Notes under the pieces: generated by a model
The model's input: the letters and a program-made list of their open reading frames with translations, nothing else
Told to the model about the DNA's origin: nothing
Database searches by the model: none
Shown here: positions 1 through 11,690 of the stretch, in pieces
How positions within the stretch are numbered: position 1 is the first letter of the stretch
Layout: every line of letters begins with the position of its first letter
Program-made: the position numbers and the translations under genes
Assembly: GCA_034620365.1 (NCBI GenBank)
Contig: JAQGEQ010000244.1
Coordinates: 541,778 to 605,777, forward strand
Length of the DNA: 64,000 nt
Source: Pegea sp. RAD2-039
Taxonomy: Eukaryota; Chordata; Thaliacea; Salpida; Salpidae
Direction: 5' to 3'

Positions 1-1670
1 TTGGACTATTATTTGACTCTCAAATCTATCAGTGATTTACAAAAAAAGAATTTTGATAAAATCAAATAGAAAAACCTATTTGAAAAGTAAAGTTCCCAAC
101 TTGCTTTATCAATGTAAATACAGACAAATTAATATTTTTTAATAAAATTGTATACAGAAGATCTTTATTAAATGTAAATAAGGAAAACTTGCTAAATACA
201 TAACCATACTATGACAAAAAAAGATAGAAAAACTCGACTAAATAGAATAAATAATACACTACACTTCATTTGATTTGATTGAAATAAACTTTAAAATATA
301 TGAATAAAACTTCTTTTAATTTCTTTGCATTTAGTGTATCAAACACTTAATAAAACCGTTAAACAAAAATCAAACCATAGATAAATTTATCAGTAATTTT
401 TCATAAAGTTGTATAATCATATGATATGTAAATGGTTTTATCAAAATTTTTGCTAGAAGTTTACCAGTAAAAACCAGAACTACAATTATCATTTGATTCA
501 TTACTGAACCTATTTGATTTCTTCATTAGGTGGTTTTATCATGGATTTTTTGTTATGTTTGAAAATGAAGATTTTTATAAAAGTTTATTTGAATTTTATT
601 CATTATAAATCTTATTGAAATAAAAAGTTTATTTGATCGAATCTATAAAACTTATTACTTATGAAGTAATAACAAAATAAATAAAACATTAGGTAAATAT
701 TAGTAAAATACTTTTTATTGTCTAAATCTACAACATTCGACGACAATCTGAATCTAACTTCTTATAGCAAATTAGTAAACAATACTCTAATTTTAGAACT
801 TTTTCACTTCAAGCTTAGAACTAATCAATTTCATTTCTAAAAAAGTTTCAAACTCTGATTATAAATTCAAAAAAAATTTCTATAAAACATTTAGAAAAAA
901 ATTCATTTAAAATTGTTACAATCATTTTTACATAAAACATACTTTTATATTTATAGTAAAAATAAATCTTTTGAAAATAATTTTAGAAAAATTGATAAAT
1001 AGCAAATATTAAAAATATAATTTACAATGGTTGTCAAAATAAAAAAAAAGTTTTTGTTGTTTAAAATAAATCTAGCTTATAGAAAAAACTTAATTTTTGA
1101 AAATTAATTTTGTTAGGACAAATGCTAGATTGAAAGAAATTAAGTTTTTTTAATTATATATTTTAATTAAGTATAAGAACTTTCAGCGAAGATTTGATCA
1201 GTTACTTTTATGCAATTAACAATTTGAAATTGAAAACTTGTCGATAACTCAAAATGAAATAAGTAGCAACTGGTTAATAACCTTATTTCTGAAAATTTCA
1301 ACCAAATTAGAAGAGTCGTATTATCGCGATTTGTAAATAAAAATTAATAGTCGGTTACAAAAAATTGACTCAACTCAGTGCTTCAAACTTCAAAAACAAA
1401 TTTAAAATATTTTCCAGAAACAGTTTTGTTCAAAATTATAAAAATCTCATATAAAGTAATCATACTTACCAAAAGCAATTTGTTTTTATCTCCAATGTTA
1501 GTATAGCAAATCAATATTATGATTATGAATAAATCAAATTTAAAAAAAAATCATTTTCGAAAAATAACTTTATTCCGGACAAATACTAGATGAAAAGAAG
1601 TTATTATTATGAAGATGTTTATCCAAAAGATCATATATCTAATATTGCATTTATAAGTTCATAATTTTGA

Positions 1671-1689
1671 TATCGACCATGGGTCGATA
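1671..1689 (+). repeat. Hairpin palindrome, spacer CATGG
   Basis: TATCGACCATGGGTCGATA. Both arms are perfect, and the spacer extends the pairing to 8 bp with a 3-nt loop. Box 1 lies 76 nt to the left and the CRE-like palindrome 90 nt to the right. Confidence 0.85.
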
Positions 1690-1779
1690 AAATAATTCGA
1701 AAATCAAAACTAAGAAATATAAACAAACCTGCTTTTTAGTTGAAAGTTTCAATTAACAATTAGATGACGTAAATTGCAA

Positions 1780-1791
1780 TTTGACGTCAAA
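1780..1791. repeat. CRE-like palindrome TTTGACGTCAAA (box 3)
   Basis: Perfect 12-bp palindrome followed by TATTT, the intact form of box 3. It contains the TGACGTCA core known as a bZIP (CREB/ATF) site; binding here is only a possibility. Confidence 0.6.
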
Positions 1792-2227
1792 TATTTCTGT
1801 AAATTTTAGTATTGAAATTTTGTAGAGTTTGTTATTTGTCTTTGTAAACAACAGGATAGTGATTCGATTTACAGAAAACTTATGATGACTACTACTTAAA
1901 AATATTTTATTTGAACAGAATATGATTGATCTTAGTGATTAGCAAGATAGTCAATAAATAAATTCAGTATAAACTTTCAGTAGTAAGTTAGAAAATATAT
2001 TTTTTTCAATTTATACTTATAATTTTTCTTTTATTTTCAAATTCTCCAGCGATTTATGAAACATTTTTAGATTAATAGAAGTTAAATTTATCAGTTAATT
2101 TTTTTTCAGCCACAAGATGTCTTTATAATAGTTTTATTTTCATAATTTTAGAGATTATAATTATTCTACCTTTATTTCTACTTGACAAATAGTGCTGCTC
2201 AGTGACTTAAAGATTCCAGTTTTTATA

Positions 2228-2248
2228 CTTCCGCTGCGCCACTCTGCT
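2228..2248 (-). pseudogene. Initiator tRNA-Met 5' fragment (21 nt)
   Basis: The minus strand reads the first 21 nt of the intact tRNA at 58,255, through the D-arm, without mismatch, then breaks off into unrelated repeat. About 60 bases upstream of the tRNA are also shared. It cannot fold as a tRNA. Confidence 0.8.
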
Positions 2249-3890
2249 GAATGCAAAATTGTTATTAGCTAATTATAAAGCTAGAACTTTCTATTAAACT
2301 TCTTTACCTAAATTTATGTAGCTTCGGAACGAGAGACTTGAAACCATTATTATTATTCAATGAAAATTAAAAAAAAAAGTTTTATTTAACTACACTAAGC
2401 AGCAAACTTATGACTAATTAACACATGGCTTATAAATATTCAAAATTTAAATTTTAAACTAAAAAAAGTTTGAAAAAGTATTTGTAGATATTTTAGCAAA
2501 TGTACAAATTTACAAAATGCATTTGATGTTAGCTTAACTAACTGAATTGATTAAAAATTTACTTTTGAAACTAAAATATTTATTTAAGTAAATTCTGGTT
2601 TAAACAGTTTTCCACTAAGTGCCACTATTATTATCTATAAAAAGATAATCTTGAAAATAAAATCTAATAATAATAATATTACAAAGATAATCTTCAAAGA
2701 ACTTTGAGTTTGAATTGAAAATAAAACTACTTTACCAAGTAGCTTTTTGTAACAAACAAAACTGAAATTTTAATAACAAATTTTGTTTGATTTTTAGATT
2801 TAAAGTAGATTGAAACTTTGTAACATGCATTTTGGTGTAATAACAAACTATCAAACTACCTGCTATTTTTTATAGAGATGTTGCCGATTAGAAACGTTTT
2901 CAATTTTTATTCATTTCGTATTTATTTCAAAAAATTTAAGCTTCCTATTTTTTTACTGACAAACATGTTAATATATGAATAAATCTCCTTTCTTACTTTA
3001 ACAAACATAAATAAATCTGAAACTGAAATATATCAAAATGGTTTATTCTATCTTGAATTGTCATTAGCTTATGTAACAAGAATTTAATTTCATTTACTTT
3101 TTTGATACAGCTTAAGCTAAAAATCAAACTAAAAACAAAAGCAGAGTTCAAAGTTGTCTTGAGTTTTCAATTCAATAAAAAAAGTTACCAACTTAATTTA
3201 ACAGAGAAAAATAAAATACGCAAATTAATGATTTATATGTTAAATTATTTATATAAGTAAATTTACTGTTTGCAATTAAGCAAGTTTCAATAAAATTGTT
3301 GATTATACTGATTTTTTAGTTTTAAGCCACCATTTGTACCTTTTTAACTGATTAATTGAGAGGATTTTGGCGTTTTCATGTTTTGTCTTTGTAAAGCGTC
3401 TTTGCTTTGTTTTATGATTTCTAAGATGAATTTTAATAGCAGCATGTCTTTTATGATTTTATTTTTCAAATATTTACAATCAAGTTTTACCACCAGATTA
3501 GAAAAATCTTTAGCCTCTATAAAGATATTTTTACTTATTAAAAACAACAATAAAAAATACGATTTAAAGTTCTAATAGATTATCATTTCTTAATTTTTAT
3601 TGAAGCAATCTGCTGTTATCTACATAATAACATTTTTTATGTAGTGGAATGATGTTTATGTTGCGTTTAATTAAAACCAAATCGTTTTCAGTCTTGAAAA
3701 CTTATTTGAATCACCTGTTTTTATAACACTTAATTAAGTAAAAAAAACCATTAGTAAAAATATACAAAAAAGAATTTCAACCAAATTCTAACTTGAAAAT
3801 TTATTAAGAGTCTGCGTAAACATGTCTTAAACAAAATATTTGCCATTTGTCTCGCTCTTATTAAAGTTTTATACATTAAACTTCAGAAAT

Positions 3891-4484
3891 GTATACAAAA
3901 AAGCATTATTATTGGTAGTTTAAAGTGATTTGGTTAGTTAACACATGTTGGAAGAAAATTTATAAAGTTCAAATAGAAAGTTGAAGACAGTTTCATTCAA
4001 ATCATAACAAGTAGTATATCGACGCTATATTTAAAATAAAAGCAATTCTGAAAGACAAAATCAGTGAACCGGAACTTTTTCAGTCTGATATAAAGTATGA
4101 ATTGATGTGATAAATAAAATAAGAGATGAAAACAAAACATTTGGCTGAACTGGAAAAAATTTCAACGATAAAATTTTGATACTGTAATAAAGTATTTAGT
4201 TATTATCTAATATATGTTTCATTACGAATACAGAGGCTCGAGTAATTACTTTTTAAAAAAATTAGAAGCCAATTAGCTTTATTAATTAGTTCTCAATTCG
4301 TTGTTAGGTTTAGTTGGTGAGTAAAATACAATTAAAAAACTTGTCAAACAATAAAATTAAAATCTTATATTTTATTTAATCAAATCAAGATTTTGTATGA
4401 TTTTCAGTTTTAAGTTTTGTCCGTTTTTTAGAGTTTTTTCTGACTTTTGAATAGTAGTAGTTGTCAACTGGTCTTGTCAAATAG
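3891..4484 (+). repeat. W module fragment plus unassigned AT-rich sequence
   Basis: 3,940-4,150 is a W module copy: an imperfect palindrome AGTATATCGACGCTATATT at 4,013-4,031, then TCAGTGAACCGGAACTTTTT. Relatives are at 16,110-16,320 and 40,590-40,790, and inverted at 46,310-46,500. From 4,150 to 4,484 I see nothing I can name. Confidence 0.65.
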
Positions 4485-5160
4485 TTTTGTTTTAATATTT
4501 GATTTATAATCATATGATTTCTCTACTATAAATTCATTTGTAATTTATTTATTTATTTTCGTTAAATGTTGCGTCTTAGTGTCGGTTATCAAATTTTAAC
4601 TTAAATCAGTGACTTATAACTTCGAAAGTACGTTTTTAAAAATATGCAAAAATACTTTTGGTCAAAATTAGAAAAATCTCAACTAAGGTTGTCAAAATAA
4701 GCAAAAGCAATTTGTTTTTAAATTTTTTGTCAATATACTAAACTATTCTTATGATTATGAATAAGTCAAATTTGTGAGAAAGAGAATAATTTTCGAAAAA
4801 CAAGATTTTTCCGGACAAGCACTAGATTAAACAACGTTTTATATTAAAAAATATTCCTAGTTATCATTATAAAATACAATGTGCAATATAAATTTTTGTT
4901 ATCGACTACTCGTCGATAGATTAATCCGAAAATAAAAACTAACAACATTAAGTTTGCTTTCAAAGTTAAATCTGCTGGGATGTTTCAATTAATAGAATTA
5001 CATGGCGTGAATATCATTTTGACATCAAATATTTGTCAATTTTCTTGTTTCATTTTGTTTATTATTTGATTTATTTATTTTTTTTTTTAAGCTTTATCCT
5101 TTCACACTGACAACTATGTTAATATATAAACAAATCACTTTTTTCACTTAAGAATTATGA
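4485..5160 (+). repeat. H module, subfamily a
   Basis: The left flank (4,485-4,830) matches 36,935-37,290. Box 1 is at 4,811-4,830, the hairpin at 4,900-4,918 and a box 3 variant (TTTGACATCAAA) near 5,020. The part from 4,800 to 5,160 is repeated in inverted orientation at 43,985-44,330, including the AT-rich tail after box 3. Confidence 0.75.
4900..4918 (+). repeat. Hairpin palindrome, spacer TACTC
   Basis: TATCGACTACTCGTCGATA. Arms perfect; spacer unlike the common CATTT. Confidence 0.8.
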
Positions 5161-5329
5161 TTAAATTTGAAAATTCTTAATGTGTAAAATGTTTCACGCA
5201 AGTATATAATTTTTTTATAAATCGCTATTTAATATGAAAGAGTGAAAAAGATAATTTTAAGTTTAAAATTTTAAAAATAATAATTTGATAGCTCAATATT
5301 GCTAGTTTTTACTAAAACTTTTTATTGAT

Positions 5330-6240
5330 TCTTTTGCTACCCAATAAATTCCATCATAGATTTACTGGAACAATTGGAAATGTTTGCGATATTCTCCAAA
5401 AAATATAAATAAAATGTTTTTATGTAGTTATCGTTATAAATTTTTGTAAATCAAATAAATAAAAATTACAAATTACAAAAACTTTAATATTCACAAATAT
5501 TTGGAGTTAAATTGAAAATTTCCTCAAGTATTCTTAACAAACGAAATATTCAAGCAATTTTTAATTTGAAAGTTTGCTTGTTACTTGTATTTGTCGGATT
5601 ATTCTATCGACAAATGGTCGATATCAAAAATTGATTATCTAAACTAAACTATACCATTAAAGGCTGAGGAACATTTCTTTTTATAAAAAACCTTCTCATC
5701 TTGTATTTGTCCGGAAATTGAAGTTGAATTCTTTGTAATTTTTTATTATTTAAAAAGTCTGATTTACTGAAAATTTTGCAACGATTCTTAATTCTTTTAC
5801 TATCAATCTTATAGAGAGAGTATTTCCTTCTTCTTAGTAGATAATACATTTTAGTTGTAAACTGTTTAAAGATTTTTTCAAAGTAAGACTATTACTTATA
5901 CTACTTATATAAAGCTAATTGTATAAGTATGAACTAACCTTGTATGAATATTAATAAAGTATTTTTCGTAAGCTCAAAGTCACTGAGCAACACTATTCGT
6001 CTGACAGATAGGAAGGTACAATCTTTATAAGTTTATAAAATATAAACATACGACTAATATAGTGACATCTTGTGACTGAAAAATAAATAGTAAAATGTAA
6101 TTAAATTTTACAAAAGCTTGAATTTAAAGTTTAATCTACTAAACTTTAATAAAAGTGAGACAAATCGCAAATAGTTTGTTTAAGACAGGTTTAATCAGAA
6201 TCTTAATGAATTGACAAGGTAGAATTTGTTTAAATCAGGG
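5330..6240 (-). repeat. H module, subfamily b, inverted
   Basis: Read on the minus strand it has the full order: U near 5,970-6,010, S near 6,060-6,080 (these two precede the rest in module orientation), box 1 at about 5,701-5,714, hairpin at 5,605-5,623, then a decayed end. It stands tail to tail with the subfamily a module at 4,485-5,160. Together with its right flank (to about 6,520) it matches 47,100-48,200. The 66-residue open frame on the minus strand at 5,649-5,849 lies over box 1 and is not kept in other copies. Confidence 0.75.
5605..5623 (-). repeat. Hairpin palindrome, spacer AAATG (CATTT inverted)
   Basis: TATCGACAAATGGTCGATA. Arms perfect; the commonest spacer, in minus orientation. 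Confidence 0.85.
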
Positions 6241-7309
6241 CTATGCTGAATTATTAAATCGATAACTTACAATTTTTTTTTAACATTTTTTTTATAGTTT
6301 AGGTAATGTTTTCTTGTTAACCTATTTAATTATTATAAAAACAGTTGATTTAAATTAGTTTCTATGACTAATAGAGAATAGGTTTTAATTTAACGCAACA
6401 ACAACAACAACAATTTTTCACTATTTTTTTAAATGTTATTAAAATATAACAACGCATTGTTTCTATGATAAAACAGATAAAAACGTTCCCAAAAACAAAC
6501 TGTATTTTGTTGTTTTTTTTTATTAAACGCAAAACTTATACATATACACTCATATTTATATTAAACTGTAATAAAATATGAATATAAACATTTCAAAATT
6601 GATATCTTAAATGAGAAGTAGTTATTAAAATTCAAAGTGACAATCATAAAACAAAGCAACAAAAGCTTTAAAAAAATAAAACAGTACAACTAATAAGCTG
6701 AAAATTATTTGGTTAGGTTTTCCTAATTTTTCAGGGAATTTTTTGTAAACTGTAAATTTGACAATATCAAAATTAAAAAACTAAAAAGGAAAACATTGTT
6801 AAATTTGTTAAGTACCAAATATTAGAAATTTTTAACTAATTTAACATCATATTACTTATAGTTTTTTTTTTTCACTTTCAACAGAAAACCTTGATTATAA
6901 AAAAATATTTAATTATCATTGATTTGTTTCTTAAAAGATTTTTTGATGAAATTTGATTTGATTTAAAGTTGGTAAACATTATTCAGCAAACTTAAAAAAG
7001 AAATTTAATGTTAAATAAAATCTTATTTATCTATCCTACAAAGAATAGATTTTCTCTGAGTATCCAAAGGATTAGTGAATAAATGATAATAATTAACTAA
7101 ATATCAAAAGCTAGAAAATTATTCTTTTGTATTTAGCATTTTCAATCCTACAGAAAAATTGTTTTGTACTTCTTTGTGCATAAGGCATTTTAGATTTACA
7201 CTTTCCAAGAACTTCTTTAAACTAACATTAATAGAAAATACTTCTCATATAAAGCTAATATTATGACTTTTACTAAAACTGATATAAATAGTATATAAAT
7301 CTGATAATA
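6241..7309. other. AT-rich sequence with weak internal repetition
   Basis: 6,241-6,520 is the diverged partner of 47,950-48,200. About 6,590-6,700 resembles 7,310-7,420, suggesting an old tandem duplication of roughly 0.7 kb. No gene is supported. Confidence 0.5.
6396..6413 (+). repeat. (CAA)6 microsatellite
   Basis: Six perfect CAA units. The related sequence near 48,060 lacks the expansion. Confidence 0.9.
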
Positions 7310-8260
7310 AAAATTTCATTATCTTAAAAGCAAAGAAGTTATTAAAAATCATAGTGAAAATCATTAACAAAGCAAAAAATGATTTACAAAAAGAAAGCTG
7401 TAAAAACAATTGTCACAATTAAATAACATGAAAATTTCATTTGAAAATGCATTTACTCCGATAAATTCAATAAACTCCGATAAAAGCATTTTTAAATTTG
7501 AAAGTTTGTTCGAATAAATTCTTAATTTTGGATTAATCTATTGACATGATGTCAAAAATTAATATTTGATTGCCGTATTCTATGAAACCGAGGATTATTT
7601 TTCAATATAAAAATGTATTTTTATCTAGTATTTGTCCAGAAAAAAAATATTTTTCAAAAATTCATTTCATAAATATGAATTAATTATAATCATAGTAATA
7701 ATTTTGTATTTTGACAATAAAGATAAAAGCAAATTACTTTTACTAATTTTGATTACCTTATTTAATATTTTTCTAAATTTGATCAATTTGATCAATTTGA
7801 TAAATTATTCCTTCATATTTTTAAATAAACTCAAATACAATGAAAATTAAAAAAGTTCATAATCGGCAGCATCTGCCAAAGTAAAATAGTAGATAGTTTG
7901 ATAGATTTTTATTACATAAAAATGTATGTTAAAAAGTGTTAAGTTACTTTACATTTAAAATAAAAAAAATAATTTCCTATAAAAATTTTAATTTTGTTTG
8001 ATACGAAAAGTTACTTGTTAATTTAGTTTTGTTTTCAATTTAAACATAATTATTCATAATTTCAACAAAGTTTAAAAGTATTTCTTAAAATACAAGTTTT
8101 CAAATATCACTTATAAAAACATAGCTTGAAGCAATGCAAGGGTTTCAAAATTATTTATCTTCAGCGACGTCTAGCGTCAACTTTTTCTACTATAGAAACA
8201 TAAAACTCAAAAATCATAAATTAGATATTTATGATTTTTATAAAAACAATTTTACTTACC
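7310..8260 (+). repeat. 0.95-kb duplicated segment, copy 1 (subfamily a remnant plus G module)
   Basis: Close partner of 55,185-56,110. It contains a decayed hairpin at about 7,537-7,555 (the partner keeps it better at 55,406-55,424), an inverted box 1 ending near 7,639, and a G module at 7,985-8,215 with GACGTCTAGCGTC at 8,166-8,178. A 72-codon frame at 7,632-7,850 is kept in both copies, but it starts with TTG, overlaps box 1 and is low-complexity Ile/Leu/Asn/Lys, so I do not call it a gene. Confidence 0.8.
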
Positions 8261-8860
8261 CAAAATAATCAATTTTGCTTTATTTTAATATATTTTATGT
8301 TGTTTTCAATAATCTTTATTTAATTAGTTCTAATTACACAAGACGTTTAGGTTATTATTTTAACTCTTTTTAACTTCATCTGATTAGTTGAAGATTTTAA
8401 TTTAATGTTCAAACTCAACAATTTTTGCCATTTAATTGTTTTTAAACATAAGTAAAAACGTCAAAAGGATTTTGAAGAAAAAAAAACTGTGAAAGTTGTT
8501 CATTTACACTTCTTGAATATTTTCAGCATTTTGACGTTCACTTTTTATTTGTAATCTAAAAGAAAATATTTTTCAATTAAACGTGAATTTATATGTTTGT
8601 ATCAATAGTAATTTGGTAACACAAATTATAAGCATATATAAATTATGTTTCATTATAATTTTCTTTTTGTTTATTATTAATCTTCTTATCTCAAGTTTAA
8701 AGTTTACCAAAAATCTTTTTAATAAATATATGATTATATTTGGTCTAAACACTTATGGAAATCATTTTAGGCTCGTAACATATATATAAAATAAATATTT
8801 TTAAAATATATTTTAGAATTTAATGTTTAATTAAAAATTGTTTTAATGTAAATATTTGTA
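8261..8860 (+). repeat. G-module right flank
   Basis: Matches 44,960-45,227 and 45,572-45,800. The other copy carries two extra blocks (about 345 and 105 bp) that are absent here, so this copy shows the uninterrupted state. I see no gene. Confidence 0.65.
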
Positions 8861-8895
8861 TGTTTAATGATCATAGTTTTTACATTTTATATAAA

Positions 8896-8967
8896 CATCA
8901 ATGACTTTATCGACATCAATGAAGTCATCAACATCAATGACTTCATCAACATCAACGACTTAATCAA
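8896..8967 (+). repeat. Minisatellite, four 18-bp units
   Basis: Four tandem copies of CATCAATGACTTCATCAA with few changes. Since 18 is a multiple of three, one frame stays open from an ATG at 8,867 to a stop at 8,993-8,995 (42 residues with an Ile-Asn-Asp-Phe-Ile-Asn type repeat). Whether that frame is used is unknown. Confidence 0.85.
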
Positions 8968-8999
8968 TAATTGCTCATCAAATAATTGCTTATAATTAC

Positions 9000-9590
9000 T
9001 ACAACGACAAATAACAATATCTTCAAAGTTACAAAACTAAAAGATCGACAAATATTTTATGCCAAATTGAAATTCACGCCGTGTAATTTTATAAATTGAA
9101 ACATTCCAGCAGTTTTGAATTTGAAAGTTTGTTGGTATTTCTCTGTTTAATCTTTTTCATTAAGTTATCGACACATGGTCGATATCAAAAAAATTAAAAT
9201 TACGGAATCTATCACAGAGGATTGCGGATTGAGGAAATATCTTTATTATAATTATATCTTTTGATCTAGTATTTGTTGGGAGAAAATAAATTTTTTGAAA
9301 GTTATTATCTTATCATAAATTTGAATTATTCGTAATCATAATAATAGTTATGTTTGTTGACAAAAAAATTAGAAGCAAATTGCTTCTACTAATTTTGATT
9401 TTCTTATTGGAGGTTTTTCTAAATTTATTCGAAAATATTTCTGAACACTTTTAAAAAAAAGTTTTGGAAATTTCAAATCACTAATTTAAGTTAAAATTTT
9501 GTTAAATTTATAGTTAATAAATTTTATTTATTAACTTATTATTAATTAACTTATTAATTTATTATATTAATTAATTTTATAGGTTAAAAA
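9000..9590 (-). repeat. H module, subfamily a, inverted
   Basis: Box 3 variant near 9,050-9,070, hairpin 9,166-9,184, box 1 about 9,265-9,279, then the subfamily a flank with AGAAGCAAATTGCTTCTACT near 9,370. The last 150 bases are plain AT-rich sequence (TTAATTAA-type). Confidence 0.7.
9166..9184 (-). repeat. Hairpin palindrome, spacer ACATG
   Basis: TATCGACACATGGTCGATA. Arms perfect. Confidence 0.8.
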
Positions 9591-10224
9591 AAACATTACT
9601 CAAAATAAACTAAGAAAAAATTTTAATCAAATTCTACCTTGTCAACTCATTAAGATTCTGAGTAAACCTGACTTGAACAAATTATTTGCGATTTGTCTCA
9701 CTTTTATTAAAGTTTAGTACATTAAACTTTAAATTGAAACTTTTGTAAAATTTATTTGTATTTTACTATTTATTTTTCAGCCACAAGATGTCAGTATATT
9801 AGTCGTATGTTTATATTTCATAATTTTATAAACGTTGTATTCTCCTATCTTTCAGACAAAAAGTGTTATTCAGTGACTTTGAGCTTACCAAACATTGTGT
9901 ATTAAAATTTATACAAGTTTTATTTATAATCCTACAATAAGCTTTTCATAAATCGTATTTGTAAAAGTCTTAGTTTTATAAAATCATTAAACAGTTTAAA
10001 ACTAAAATGTTTTATGCACTAACAAGTACCTAATATGTTTTTAAAAGATTGATAACAAAAGAAATAACTATCGTCTCACAGTTTTACATAAATCAAACTT
10101 TTAAAGATAACTAAAAAATTTAAAAAGCACTTTTTCCTGACAAATACTAGATGAGAAGATTTTATTATATAAAGAAATGTTCTTTAACATTTAGTCAAAT
10201 TTTCTTGCCTTGATAATTTTTTGA

Positions 10225-10243
10225 TATCGACTATTTGTCGATA
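10225..10243 (+). repeat. Hairpin palindrome, spacer TATTT
   Basis: TATCGACTATTTGTCGATA. Arms perfect; box 1 is 70 nt to the left. Confidence 0.85.
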
Positions 10244-10328
10244 GAATAATTGCATAGTTAATATAAAATGTTACATGTAAAACTACTTGGATGTTTTATT
10301 TAATAATATCAATTGGTGGGATTTTCAA

Positions 10329-10340
10329 TTTGACGTCAAA
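10329..10340. repeat. CRE-like palindrome TTTGACGTCAAA (box 3)
   Basis: Second intact copy, 86 nt right of the hairpin. Confidence 0.6.
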
Positions 10341-11011
10341 TATTTGTCAAAATTCAAGTTTTTGAAATGTATAATCAACCGGATAATGATTTGAGTTACA
10401 AAAACATACTTAAGCAAAATATTAAATAAATAACTTTAATTTGTTTTGCAAATGTTTTTAATAAACTTTATGTAAATCTTTGTATGTTTATTTAAAGACA
10501 GAAATAAACTAGTTCAAAAACTTTGTCATTAAAGCCTAAAAGCTGTTAATTGGACAGTTAAGTTTTTAATAATAAATAGTTTGAAAATTGTGTTAAAAAA
10601 TGAAACGAATAATTGCATTTTGATATTTTAGACAATCAACACTTTGTAACGTTCACAATCTATACATTGTAATAATCTTAATTTTGGACTATTATTTGAC
10701 TCTCAAATTTATCAATGATTTACAAAAATTAATTTTGATAAAATCAAATAGAAAAACCTATTTGAAAAGAAAAATCTCAAACTTGCTCAATCAATGTAAA
10801 TACAAACAAATTAATGTTTTTTAATAAATCTGTATACAGAAGATCTTTATTAAATTTAAATAAGGAAAACTTGTTTAAAACATAACCGTACTATGACAAA
10901 AACAATATATAAATGCTCGTTTAAATAGAATTAATAATATACTACACTTAACTGATTTGATTGAAATAATTTTTAAAACATATGAATAAAACTTCTTTAC
11001 CAAAAGTTATC

Positions 11012-11413
11012 ATTTTACTAGCATGCAGTAACAACCACTACCAGCCAGCAACAACCATTATAAACCAGCGACAACCATTACCAACCAGCTGCAACCACTA
11101 CCAAACAGCAGCAACCACTAGCAACCAGTAACAACCATTAGCAGCCATCAACAACCACTACCAACCAGCAACAATCACTTCAAAATATCAACAACCACTT
11201 GCAGCCAGTAACAACCACTAGTAGCCAGAAAAAACCACTAGCAACCAGAAACAACTACGGGCAACCAGCAACAACTTCTACCAACCAGCAACAACTTTTA
11301 TCAACCAGCAACAGCTATTTACAACCATCAACAACCACTAGCAACAACCATTAACAACCAGCAACATCCAATAGTAGCTAGCAACAACAGTAGCAGTCAG
11401 TAACAGCCATTAG
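11012..11413 (+). repeat. Minisatellite, about 19 units of 20 bp
   Basis: The unit is close to CAACCACTACCAACCAGCAA. Clear units run from 11,032; a worn unit precedes them and one unit near 11,337 is longer. It is far richer in C and poorer in T on the plus strand than anything around it. Units vary at 1-8 positions, so it is not freshly expanded. Stops occur in each frame I followed, and 20 is not a multiple of three, so it is not a coding repeat. Confidence 0.9.
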
Positions 11414-11690
11414 AAAGATTAAATGCACAAAATAATGAAAACCATATAAAGACTATATTTTATCTGTTAAATTAATTATAAAGAAAAATTTCTGTTACCA
11501 ATTAAGCAAATTTCAATAAAATTGTTGAATGTACTGAGTATTTAGTTTTTAGCCACCATTAGTACCTATTTAACTGATTAAATGAGTGGATTTTGGCGTT
11601 TTTTGGTTTTCTCTTTGTAAAGTGTCTTTTGATTTGTTTTATGATTTCTAAGATGAGTTTTAAATTGTTTTAAATTTCTATTTATGATAC

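Larger units (their letters stand above)
1..3890 (+). repeat. 5-kb duplicated segment, copy 1 (cut by window start)
   Basis: This stretch matches 30,207-34,110 almost line for line, with scattered substitutions and small indels. Its first 320 bases and last 500 also match 10,684-11,005 and 11,414-11,690. It carries a subfamily c palindrome (decayed, about 1,227-1,246), a subfamily a H module (box 1 at 1,575-1,594, hairpin at 1,671-1,689, CRE-like palindrome at 1,780-1,791), the end of a U box (about 2,195-2,210) and an antisense fragment of the initiator tRNA. No reading frame of useful length is shared with the other copy, so I see no protein here. Short open frames near 3,344-3,575 on both strands lie over each other in repeat sequence and are not supported as genes. 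Confidence 0.85.
9591..11690 (+). repeat. 5-kb duplicated segment, internally deleted copy
   Basis: The left part (9,591-11,005) follows 29,090-30,520: S near 9,777-9,796, U near 9,850-9,890, box 1 10,136-10,155, hairpin 10,225-10,243, CRE-like palindrome 10,329-10,340, then on to the sequence that opens this window. The right part (11,414-11,690) follows about 3,200-3,420 and 33,430-33,660. The roughly 2.9 kb between these is missing and a 0.4-kb minisatellite stands in its place. Confidence 0.8.

Noticed and set aside
7632..7850. 72-codon frame nearly identical to one at 55,505-55,723
   Set aside because: Both start at TTG, overlap box 1, consist of low-complexity Ile/Leu/Asn/Lys, and their similarity is that of the whole 0.95-kb DNA duplication.
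8583..8789. 68-codon frame
   Set aside because: Starts at GTG, AT-rich hydrophobic composition, no counterpart kept open in the sister sequence near 45.8 kb.
11012..11413. The CA-rich minisatellite as a Gln/Asn/Pro-rich protein repeat
   Set aside because: Stops occur in each frame I followed, and 20-bp units shift the frame every copy.
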